Shown here in pieces: positions 1 through 8,100 of a stretch of 40,461 bases of DNA. Position 1 is the stretch's first letter. Every line of letters starts with the position of its first letter. A model generated the notes under the pieces. It saw only the letters and a list, made by a program, of their open reading frames with translations. It searched no databases and was not told the DNA's origin. The stretch is from BRHc4a sp049323915 (GTDB taxonomy: Bacteria > Bacillota > Desulfotomaculia > Desulfotomaculales > Desulfocucumaceae), in contig JBMOPC010000117.1 in the NCBI GenBank assembly GCA_049323915.1, positions 1 through 40,461 on the forward strand. Reading direction: 5' to 3'. The translations under genes and the position numbers were made by a program.

Positions 1-1123
1 CGGGATGCCGCCCCCTGTTTTTACTTATGTCGCTGCCCTTTGTCAGCACCTTGCCGCGCCCGGGCTGCAGAAGCCCCGCCATGTTCTTCAATAAAGTGGA
101 TTTGCCGGCGCCGTTCTCCCCCAGGAGAGCCACGAATTCTCCGGCGTTAACTATTAAATTTATGTCCTGCAATGCTTCCCTGCCGTTAGTATAGGTAAAC
201 CATAAATTTTTTGCCTCCAACAATGGAGTTTGGCCCGTTGAACGGGAAGCCGGCGCTTTCCGGAGGTCCGGCCCGCCGGAAAGGGGCCACCCGCTGAAAG
301 ATTGTCTTAATTGCCTTCTGCCCTCTTTGACGGTTACCGGAAGGGAGGGAAATCCCAGCACGGAAAAAAACCTGGCCACAGGGGGAACCATATGCCCGCC
401 GCTTCTGACCGCCCAGCGGGCCGCCTGATCCGGGGCGCCGTCCTGAACCACCCGGCCGCCTTCCATGATCACCACCCGGTCGGCCAGGTGAAAGCACCTT
501 TCCAGCCTTTGCTCGATCAATACGACGGTAAAGCCCATCTCTTCGTTCAGCCGCTTAACCAGATTAAAGAAGTCCTCCGCCGCCACCGGGTCCAGCTGCG
601 ACGTGGGTTCGTCCAGCACCAGCACCTGCGGTTGCATGGCCAAAACGGCGGCCAGGGCCAGCTTTTGCTTCTGCCCGCCCGACAGGCTGGCGGTAAACTC
701 CTGCCTTAATTCCGTCAGGCCGAGGAAACTGATCACCTCGGCCACCCGGCGGAACATCTCTTTCTGAGGCAGCCCCAGGTTCTCCAGCCCGAAGGCGATC
801 TCGGCCTCCACGCCGGTCATCACCAGCTGTTTTTCCGGGTCCTGAAAGACCATGCCCACCTGCCGCGCCAGTTTGCGCCGGTCAATACCGCGCATCTCAC
901 GCCCCTGAAAATAGACCCTTCCGCCAAACCGGCCGCCGTAAAAATCCGGGATCAGCCCGGCCAGCACCCGCGCCAGGGAAGACTTGCCCGAGCCGGATTC
1001 ACCAGCCACCAGAACAAACTCCCCTTCCTTGATACTCAGGTTGATCCCGCTTAATGCCGGTTTTTCACCATCAGGGTAATAATAAGTCAGATTTTCGACT
1101 TTAAATAATGCCAGCGTCCACAC
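1..1123 (-). CDS. ecfA: Energy-coupling factor transporter, double ATPase EcfA (partial)
   Basis: Cytoplasmic ATPase that should power an ECF vitamin/metal importer with the EcfT encoded just upstream. Two ABC domains are fused in one chain. The first has Walker A GESGSGKS near residue 40, a Q-loop VFQDPEKQ, the signature LSGGQ near 146 and Walker B VLVLDEP near 170. The second starts near residue 310 and reaches its Walker A GENGAGKST near 340 before the window ends at about residue 374, so the C-terminal third or more is missing. The start is uncertain: GTG at 1123 or TTG at 1129. Either one overlaps the end of the ecfT gene by about 37-43 bases, which implies translational coupling. Fused double ATPases of this kind (YkoD/CbiO2-like) are common in Firmicute ECF systems. 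The family call is secure; the substrate is inferred from the operon. Confidence 0.9.
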   Translation of the reverse strand, partial: MWTLALFKVENLTYYYPDGEKPALSGINLSIKEGEFVLVAGESGSGKSSLARVLAGLIPDFYGGRFGGRVYFQGREMRGIDRRKLARQVGMVFQDPEKQLVMTGVEAEIAFGLENLGLPQKEMFRRVAEVISFLGLTELRQEFTASLSGGQKQKLALAAVLAMQPQVLVLDEPTSQLDPVAAEDFFNLVKRLNEEMGFTVVLIEQRLERCFHLADRVVIMEGGRVVQDGAPDQAARWAVRSGGHMVPPVARFFSVLGFPSLPVTVKEGRRQLRQSFSGWPLSGGPDLRKAPASRSTGQTPLLEAKNLWFTYTNGREALQDINLIVNAGEFVALLGENGAGKSTLLKNMAGLLQPGRGKVLTKGSDISKNRGRHP

Positions 1124-2016
1124 CCCCAACCAATCAACACCGGAATGGATAGACTGAAAAGCACAATCAGCAATACCGCAACCGTTCCCGGGCCACTAAT
1201 CAGGTAGTCCAGCTGCGGGTAATAATTATAATCGCCAAAACCGTGCAACAAACCCCAGATGCCCACTCCCATTGCGCCCACACTGCCGGACAGGCACAGC
1301 ACATCCCGCGGCCGCCACAGGTTCCTGGCGTAACAGGTACGGGGACCGCTGCCGAAGGCCCGCGCCTGCATGGACTCAGCAATCTCCAGGGAGTCCTCCA
1401 GAGAGGACAAAAGCAATATGTTAACCAAAACAGAATATTTCCTGACTTTTTCTTTCAGCGTTCCCCTGTTGAAGTCAACGCCGCGCATCTGCTGCACGCC
1501 CCGGATGTTTTCCAGGTCCCTGACCATGGCCGGGAACATCCTGGTGGCCAGGGATATTATCAGAACGGACCTGCCTGCAAAGCGGGAAAACAGGTTAAGG
1601 GCCTTATCAGGATGTACGATCAGATTGTACAGGCAAAAGACGCTGATTATGTCCAGCAGCCTGACGCCCATGGCAGCGCCGTAGCAAATGGCCTCCAGGG
1701 AGATGGTCAGGCGGCCGAAGACGGGAACCCGGGGACCTTGCCAGATGACGGTCTGCCCGGCATGCACCACCAGCGGGTTAATGATCATTATCATGACTGT
1801 CATAAACAGGGCGATCTTCAAGTAGCCTTCCCAGGCGTCTAAACCATCCGCCGCCCAAATGGCCAGAGCCACCACAAGCAGGATGCCCAGCAAATAAAGA
1901 GGGTTGGTAAAGGCCAGGGACAGCACCAGCAGCGTACCCAGGTAGGCCAGCACAGCCAGCGGGTGCAGGCTTTGAAGAAACAACCCCTTTTCTCTGTAAA
2001 AAAACTTATCCAGCAA
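1087..2016 (-). CDS. ecfT: ECF transporter transmembrane coupling protein EcfT
   Basis: A 309-residue integral membrane protein of the CbiQ/EcfT family. EcfT couples ATP hydrolysis by EcfA to toppling of the substrate-binding S component. Several hydrophobic segments flank a cytoplasmic coupling region that contains the two family motifs: an MRG in RGVQQMRGVDF near residue 180 and a second, ARA-type motif (MQARAFGSG) near 217-224 where the usual sequence is ARG. The start is a TTG preceded by AGGAAGGAG at a good distance. It lies between the toroid protein gene and the double ATPase and overlaps the latter. It is the only EcfT in the window, although two S units (CbiMN and the protein at 4404-5030) share the operon, so it may serve both. 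Confidence 0.9.
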   Translation of the reverse strand: MLDKFFYREKGLFLQSLHPLAVLAYLGTLLVLSLAFTNPLYLLGILLVVALAIWAADGLDAWEGYLKIALFMTVMIMIINPLVVHAGQTVIWQGPRVPVFGRLTISLEAICYGAAMGVRLLDIISVFCLYNLIVHPDKALNLFSRFAGRSVLIISLATRMFPAMVRDLENIRGVQQMRGVDFNRGTLKEKVRKYSVLVNILLLSSLEDSLEIAESMQARAFGSGPRTCYARNLWRPRDVLCLSGSVGAMGVGIWGLLHGFGDYNYYPQLDYLISGPGTVAVLLIVLFSLSIPVLIGWGCGRWHYLKSKI

Positions 2017-2039
2017 GGCTTGCCACTCCTTCCTGAAAA

Positions 2040-2069
2040 GAATTCAGAATTCAGGAGTCAGAATTCATG
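2040..2069. repeat. GAATTC/AGGAGTCAG short repeat
   Basis: A gene-gap run of AATTCAGAATTCAGGAGTCAGAATTC type, between the toroid gene and ecfT. The same family recurs at 3500-3530, 19048-19080, 22585-22626, 35105-35137 and 36736-36772. It has no coding content. Confidence 0.7.
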
Positions 2070-2083
2070 AAGATCCGGATTCT

Positions 2084-3466
2084 TTACCGGGTAATGCTTA
2101 CCGTCTGTTCCGTTTCGTCCCAGTTCACCCGGTAGCCGAAGGACTCCGCCACGTAGCGGGCGGGCAGACATGTGCGGCCGTCCCTGATCACCGGCGCAAC
2201 GTCCATCGGCGGACTTGCAGTACCGTTGACGTACATGACCTCCCCGCCCACTACCAGTGTTACGGTTATGCCGTCATTGGTCAGGGTCACCGTTTGATCG
2301 GAAGGCGACCACCGGATGCCCGTTTCGGGAATTCCCAGGGCTAAAGCCAGGTAGCGCACCGGCACAAATACGCGGCCTCCTTCCGCAAAGGGTGCGGCGT
2401 CCGCCTTCTCCACCCGGTCCAGGCCGTCAGCCTGAACCTGATAGTCCTTTGATCCCGCCTTAAACTGAATCTTCCGCCCCGCAGGCGCAGATCCGGCAGC
2501 CAAGGCCCTGCTTTTTTCCCTCAGCCGGCTGTAAAGAGACTTCCCGTAATATACATCGGATAAGGCCATCAACGCTTGGTGGGTGGCCATTTCATCGGGC
2601 CCGGCGCCCTTGATGTGGGCAAAGGAGCCGTCGGGCAACTGGAAACTCAGCATGGCGGTAACCGGGTTGCCGCCGGGTTTATTCATTTCTGCGGCCGGAT
2701 CGACCCCCACCGCAGTCAAGCCCTGAATGACCATGTTGCATGACTCGGGATTGGCCGCCCCCCAGGAAGAAAACCCGCCGTCGCCTTCCTGAACGCTTTT
2801 CAGGTAGGCATACGCTTTTTGCACCACCGGGCTGTCCTTTCTTTCGCCCAGGGCGCCCAGGGCCATGAGTGCCATGCCAGTGGAATCCACATCCGCTTTT
2901 TTCACCATAACACACCAGTTAAAGCTGCCGTCGTCATGCTGCTGATCAACAATCCATTGCCTGGCCTTTGCCGCATCCGGCATCCCCGCCCCGGCGGCAT
3001 GCAGGGCCAGTACCGCCCATACATGGGCGTTGAGCAGTATTTGCGCCCCGTTGTCCCCCTGCCCGCTGCCGTCTATGTTGTCGGCAAACTTGCCGCCGGG
3101 AAGCTGGGCGGACTGAATTTTTCCCACCAGGTTTTGCCCCCGGTAATCGAAGGGATTTTCTCCGGCGGCCAGCAGGGTAAAGACCAGAAGGGAGTAGTCG
3201 GCGGTGGCCGTGGCGGTGGCCAGTTGCACTTCACATGACTGCCCGGCCCGGGTGCCGGCGAGGCTTTGCCCGGCGGCGGCCAGGGCCACGTAGCTCCACG
3301 GTGTCAGCGGCCTGCCCTGATCTTTTTCACGGGCCAGTAAAAAATTAGCGGCCCGGTCCATGGCCGGCTTGACGTCAGCTGCCGGCAGAGCCAGTGCCCG
3401 AACAGGAAAAATGATCAAAACGGCTACAAACATAATCAGGCTTAATATTGACTTTTTTTGCAGCAA
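2084..3466 (-). CDS. Secreted helical-toroid (prenyltransferase/cobalamin-binding-like) protein with stalk domain
   Basis: A 460-residue exported protein. Residues 1-27 form a signal peptide (LSLIMFVAVLIIFPVRALA). Residues about 30-320 carry prenyltransferase/squalene-cyclase type repeats with GSF/GGF turns (QQHDDGSFNW, QEGDGGFSSW, QLPDGSFAH), which build an alpha/alpha toroid. Residues about 345-460 match the copper amine oxidase N-terminal (stalk) domain, with paired FVPVRYLALALG and CLPARYVAESFG motifs. The start is TTG with AAAGGAG eight bases upstream. In this operon (cobalamin riboswitch, cbiMN, cbiZ, ECF genes, DUF4430 proteins) the toroid most likely corresponds to the alpha domain of intrinsic factor/transcobalamin and binds corrinoids outside the cell. 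That function is inference; the domain content is directly visible. Not a terpene cyclase: no DxDD motif is seen. Confidence 0.85.
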   Translation of the reverse strand: MLQKKSILSLIMFVAVLIIFPVRALALPAADVKPAMDRAANFLLAREKDQGRPLTPWSYVALAAAGQSLAGTRAGQSCEVQLATATATADYSLLVFTLLAAGENPFDYRGQNLVGKIQSAQLPGGKFADNIDGSGQGDNGAQILLNAHVWAVLALHAAGAGMPDAAKARQWIVDQQHDDGSFNWCVMVKKADVDSTGMALMALGALGERKDSPVVQKAYAYLKSVQEGDGGFSSWGAANPESCNMVIQGLTAVGVDPAAEMNKPGGNPVTAMLSFQLPDGSFAHIKGAGPDEMATHQALMALSDVYYGKSLYSRLREKSRALAAGSAPAGRKIQFKAGSKDYQVQADGLDRVEKADAAPFAEGGRVFVPVRYLALALGIPETGIRWSPSDQTVTLTNDGITVTLVVGGEVMYVNGTASPPMDVAPVIRDGRTCLPARYVAESFGYRVNWDETEQTVSITR

Positions 3467-3719
3467 CGGTTTTGCTCCTTTCCATATTTTTAAAAATCAG
3501 AAATCAGAACTTAGAATACAGAAGACAGAAGTTGGCCAAGGCATCCTTACTTGCTTGCTTAATTGGGCCAGTAATGGGGGTTCAGATTTCAATTATCATT
3601 TCTCTGTGATCTCTGTGGCTAAATAATAATTCATTGAAGACAGGTTTCTCATCCTCCGTGGCGCCGTATTTTTACGGCATGAGGGTCTGGATTCTGTCTC
3701 CTGTCTCCTGTATTCTTTT
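3467..3719. repeat. Gene gap with several short degenerate repeats and a small hairpin
   Basis: No gene. It holds an AGAATACAGAAGACAG-like run (about 3500-3530), a TTCTCTGTGATCTCTGTGGCT run (3600-3620), a GCCGTA/TACGGC hairpin with a TTTT loop (3663-3678) and a TCTGTCTCCTGTCTCCTG run (3693-3712). The hairpin may act as a weak terminator after the DUF4430 gene. Confidence 0.6.
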
Positions 3720-4397
3720 TTAAGGCACCCCCCGCTTAATCAAATCGTCCCAGTCCGGAGACGGGTCACCCATGCTTTTACTGTACCACCAGATCACTTT
3801 ATCACCTGCTTTTACCGCTTTTTGACCGGCGGAAACCATCGGGATTTCACCGTTCACCATGTACATCCACCCGGACTGCCCTTTGTTGCGCTGCCCGGCA
3901 ACAGCCTCCACAAAACCGGGCCAGCGGGTCGACATGGTATAGGGCAGGCCGGTGGCGTCCAGTGCGCCCAAGGACGAGACATCCCACATGTTTTTTTTGG
4001 TAACCGTAACGTTCCCGGGGCCGTAAAGCAATTCACCATCCATTCCCACCACGGCAATGCCTATCGTGAACCCGCTTTCCCCGGCGCCCGCAGGCGGCGC
4101 CCCGTCCGGCTTGCGATCCGGCGGATCGCCGTCCCCGGTAGCAGGGGCGCCGTATGTTTGAGGGATGTTTGTTTGGCCGGTTATGCCCGTGGCTGCAGCT
4201 GTTTTTGGCTCTCCATTTTCAGCCGTGTTTTTAATCGGGGATGTTTGTCCGCCCGCCGCAGGTCCAGCCGTTTCACCGCTTAATGAACTCTCCTTTGCCT
4301 GATTGTGTACGGCTATCTTATTTGTATAAACAACCGGCCCCCCGATGCCGGCCAGTACCAGCAAAAACAAAACGGTATAAATTAACTTCCTCTTCAA
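3720..4397 (-). CDS. Membrane-anchored DUF4430 (transcobalamin beta-like) protein
   Basis: A 225-residue exported protein. Residues 5-25 are a hydrophobic anchor or signal segment, residues about 35-105 a low-complexity linker rich in Gly, Thr, Pro and Ala, and residues about 110-212 a DUF4430 domain. Key motifs are IAVVGMDGELLYGPG, GWMYMVNGEIPM and GDKVIWWYSKSM. These match, almost word for word, the DUF4430 domain in the 1474-residue protein upstream (GWMYKVNGTVPM, GDQVIWWYSKDM). DUF4430 is related to the C-terminal beta domain of transcobalamin and intrinsic factor, which caps the corrinoid held by the toroid. The start is TTG with AAGGAGTGA located in the end of the upstream S-component gene. 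It probably pairs with the separate toroid protein encoded next; that is inference. Confidence 0.85.
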   Translation of the reverse strand: MKRKLIYTVLFLLVLAGIGGPVVYTNKIAVHNQAKESSLSGETAGPAAGGQTSPIKNTAENGEPKTAAATGITGQTNIPQTYGAPATGDGDPPDRKPDGAPPAGAGESGFTIGIAVVGMDGELLYGPGNVTVTKKNMWDVSSLGALDATGLPYTMSTRWPGFVEAVAGQRNKGQSGWMYMVNGEIPMVSAGQKAVKAGDKVIWWYSKSMGDPSPDWDDLIKRGVP

Positions 4398-4403
4398 TAA
4401 ATA

Positions 4404-5030
4404 TCACTCCTTACCTGCGGGCAACCAGGAAATATGGGCCTTTCTCCGGTAACGAAGTAAAACTTTCACCACTCCCGGACTTAGAACGGCACAGAACAAA
4501 CCGTTGCCCAGGGCACGCACGGAGTCAAAACCGAGGCTGGCCGCACAGGTAACCAGATAGGACTGCCAGGTTAAGGGATGCACAAAAACACTCCAGAACC
4601 AGATGTTCATCAGCCAGCCGTACAGGTACCCCCAGAAAAGGCAAAAAACAATCAACAACCTGTTACCCGCTGGCGGATACAAACACTTTAACCAGGCCGC
4701 AGAAGCTCCGGTCAACCCCCAGGCCAGCATTTGCCACGGGGTCCAGGGGCCCTGTCCGATAAAAAAATTAGAGATCAGAGGGGTCATGGCACCGACCAGA
4801 AAACCGGCCCGCGTACCCATGACAAACCCCGTAATAATCACCAGGAACATGGTGGGCTGCAGGCAAAGTACGATCCCGGCACTTGCCCTGCCTGCCGCCG
4901 ACAAAGCGGCCAGAACGGCAATGACGGCTACCTGCCGCGCCGAAAGCCTGCTTTTCTCCATGCCCAGGAATAACAGCGAAACAGCAATTACAGCAATTAA
5001 AGTGCTTAGCCAGGGCCAACTTTCCTGCAT
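4404..5030 (-). CDS. ECF transporter S component, probably corrinoid-specific
   Basis: A 208-residue, very hydrophobic protein with about six membrane segments. Its shape fits an ECF substrate-specificity (S) component: an Ala/Val-rich segment VAVIAVLAALSAAGRA near residues 34-49, then PTMFLVIITGFVMG and GPWTPWQMLAWGL. S components bind the vitamin and dock on EcfT. The stop codon TGA overlaps the ribosome binding site of the DUF4430 gene, so the two are tightly coupled. The family looks like CblT-type S components that occur with B12 riboswitches, but this is from memory and not from a search. Corrinoid or a corrinoid precursor is the favoured substrate because of the riboswitch, cbiZ and the transcobalamin-like neighbours. 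Confidence 0.75.
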   Translation of the reverse strand: MQESWPWLSTLIAVIAVSLLFLGMEKSRLSARQVAVIAVLAALSAAGRASAGIVLCLQPTMFLVIITGFVMGTRAGFLVGAMTPLISNFFIGQGPWTPWQMLAWGLTGASAAWLKCLYPPAGNRLLIVFCLFWGYLYGWLMNIWFWSVFVHPLTWQSYLVTCAASLGFDSVRALGNGLFCAVLSPGVVKVLLRYRRKAHISWLPAGKE

Positions 5031-5171
5031 ATCCGGTGTCCTTTAATTAATCATCTCTCCAGGGGCAGGCCGCAACCTGCCAGTTGAGAGGCTGGAGGCG
5101 GGATCTTGTCGGGCATTTGTTTACAGCAAACTGCCTTTTTTATCTCGCCCCTCACTTCCCATTTCAGCCCG
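5031..5171. other. Short gap with GC-rich hairpin
   Basis: A 141-base gap between the SLH protein and the S component. It contains an inverted repeat GGCAGG/CCTGCC (about 5064-5082) and no open frame of note. It could be a partial terminator or a processing site that lowers expression of the downstream transporter genes relative to the surface protein. Confidence 0.4.
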
Positions 5172-8100
5172 TTAATATTCGCCTGTCAGCATCCGGTAAA
5201 CCATCACCGCGCACTGGGCCCGGCCGGCGGCGGTGTCCGGCCGGAAGGTGCCGTCCGGGAAACCTTTGATCAAACCCTGTGCCACTGCGGCCGCCACACC
5301 GGCCCTGGCCCAGGAGGCAATCCTGCCGCCGTCGGTAAAGTTCGTCTTCTGTTCCGTGGCCTGCAGTTTCGTGGCTTTTGCCAGCATAATTGCAACTTCT
5401 TCCCGGGTGACGGTGCTGTCCGGGCGGAAAGTGCCGTCACCGTACCCCTTGAGCAGCCCGGCCCCGTATGCTGCAGTCACCGCCCCCGCGTACCAGTCAC
5501 CGGAACCCACATCTTTAAATGGATGGGTAATGCCCGGCTGTGTATGCAAGCCCAACGATTTGACCAGCAGGCTCGCAAATTCAGCCCTGGTCACCACCCG
5601 TTCCGGTTCGAAGCGCTTCCCGTCCACACCGGCCACAATGCCGGCCCCGGCCAGCGTCTCTATGGAGTCCTTGGCCCAGCCGAAAGAGGCAGGGGTAACG
5701 TCGGCAAATGGCTTCACCGGTTCCCTGGCAAATACGGCGTAATGGCTGAAGTGCTGCACCCTGGCCAGGATTAATCCCCTGTTCAAATCCACCACCGCCG
5801 GGATGGCTATCCATTTGCCGGCAGACTTGTCGTACCAGGCCAGGGCCAGATTTTCCGGCCTGACCAGGGGCGGGACAGCCACCTTCAGGGTCAGGGTTAC
5901 CGGTACGGCAAAGGTAATGCCGTCCGGACCGAAGTCATATAAGGCGGACACCTGGCGGAAACCGGAGGGTCCGGCAGGCTGTGTCCCGCCCTGACTGCCG
6001 GCAACCACCTTCTTAACGGTCACCTCTACGTCATTATTGAGCGCCTTGGCCGGAATACTCAAAGCCACCTCGGCCCCGGCGTCTGCCACAGTAGCCCCCG
6101 TATCGGCCGCTACCTTATGTGTCAAGTCAACTTCATTTTGGGAAAGTTCCTTTTTCAGGGAAGCAATCGCGGCCAGGTCCAGCGGCTGGATATCGCCCAC
6201 CACCACCACGGCCATGGCCGATCCACCCGGGGCGCCCAGCTCAACTGTTTTTCCCTTTAAGCCGATCATCTGGTCCACTTTTTCCAACGCAGTCAGTGCG
6301 CTGTCCGAAGACTGCAGGGTAGCAGGGAGCATCTTGTTTTGATCCTGCAGGTTAACCGGTGTCACTGGTTTCGGCCGCTCTTCTGTGGTCTGCCTGAAGA
6401 AGCTGTCCCAGGTGGGGCCGGGTGAATTCATGTCCTTGCTGTACCACCAGATCACCTGGTCCCCCTCGTTGACCGATTTAGCCGAGGCTATCATCATGGG
6501 TACAGTGCCGTTAACCTTGTACATCCACCCGTTCATCCCGCTGTTGGCCTGCCCGGCGATGGTTTTGACAAAGCCGCCGTCCTCCGTGTAGGCCAACCCG
6601 GTAGCATGGAGCGCCCCCAGGGCCGTAGGGCCCCATTTGCCGGTTTTACTCACGGTGACGCTGCCCGGACCGTAGAGCAGTTCACCGTTTGTGCCCACCA
6701 CGGCGATGTTCACGCTGTACTGGTCCCCGGATAACCCCTGTCCCGGCTGATTATTATTATTGTCGTTATTGCCGCTGTCCGGAACGGCACTGAAATCTAT
6801 CCAGCCATAGGACTTATTGTATTCCAGCAGGGCCAGCAAGGCGGGCACGGTAGATCCAACGTTACCCGAAAAACCGGCTTTGTCTCCGATGCTTCCGTCA
6901 TCATTACGGTTGGTCTTTAAAAGCAGGTAATCAATCAGGTTTTTGCCGTTTTTGGTCCATTCCGCCCCTTTGGGATTCTCCCCGGCGGCCAGTACCGCCA
7001 GTACCGCCTCACCGGTATCCGTAACCGGATCATCAAACTGAACGCTAATCTTACCTGCATCATCCTGTTTCGACTTTAGCCAGGCCAACCCGTCCTGAAC
7101 GGCCTGGTAAGTGGCCGAACCTACGGTTTTTGCATCGGCAAAACCAGACAACACCACAATTGCCTGGGCGGTTGATACCGTATCCACTCCCCACTGGTGT
7201 TGCCAGCTGCCCTTGTTGGGTTCGGCCTTTGTCTGGGCGTTAATCAGCCATTCCCTGGCCCTTGCCTGCTTTTCCGCAGCCAGCGAACCCCATCCCCCGG
7301 CCGTGGTCAGGGCCAGGTAGGGCAGCATTTCGTTGTAAATGACTCCGTCGGCAAAATTGCCCCCGCCCTGTTGTTTGGCGGCAATCAGGGCAATGAGACG
7401 GCTACATTCACTGGCATTCTGAGATTTAAGCCCGCTCAGCCCGATCAGGGTTTTGGCAATGTCTGTAACGCTGGAAGTCACCGTAAGGGCGGCGGAATCT
7501 TCTGTTATCCTGGCGGCCAGGGTTTTGCCATCCTTTTTCCACTTGTCGGCGGCTGCATCATCGCCGGCGAGGGTAATAACTTTAGCCGCCCTGTATCCAC
7601 CGTATTGTTTATACATATACGTATTATTGTCCGAAGAATACTGGTCGGCCAAATATTTGACCCCGTTTTTCACGGTGGCAACCATGTCTGCGTCTTTTTG
7701 AAGGACATAGGCAAAGAGTGCCCCGGCAGCCCCAAAAACGTTTTTGGACGTACCGAAACTGCCGTCGGCGTTCATCGTACTTTTCATCAGGTACGATACC
7801 AGATTTACCTTTTTGCCGTTAACCGTTCTGGTCCATTCCGCACCCTCGGGATCCTTGCCTAATTTGCGTAAAGCTGTTATAACCTCAGAGTTGTCTACTG
7901 CCGGATCATCATATTGAGCGTATGCGCCACCATCGTTTTGCTGAAGACCCTTCAGATAAACAAGCCCTTTATTTATGGCTGCCTGAATGTCTGCATCGCT
8001 GCCGGCTCCCGGCAGGTAAGTAAGCGCCCTTATGGCCTGGGCGGTGGACAAAACGTCGGGGTAATAGGCTCCTCCGAAACTCTCTCCCCAGGATCCGTCT

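Noticed and set aside
2084..3466. Squalene-hopene or other terpene cyclase
   Set aside because: The repeats match that fold, but the protein is secreted, short, has a stalk domain and lacks the DxDD catalytic motif; the context is corrinoid uptake.
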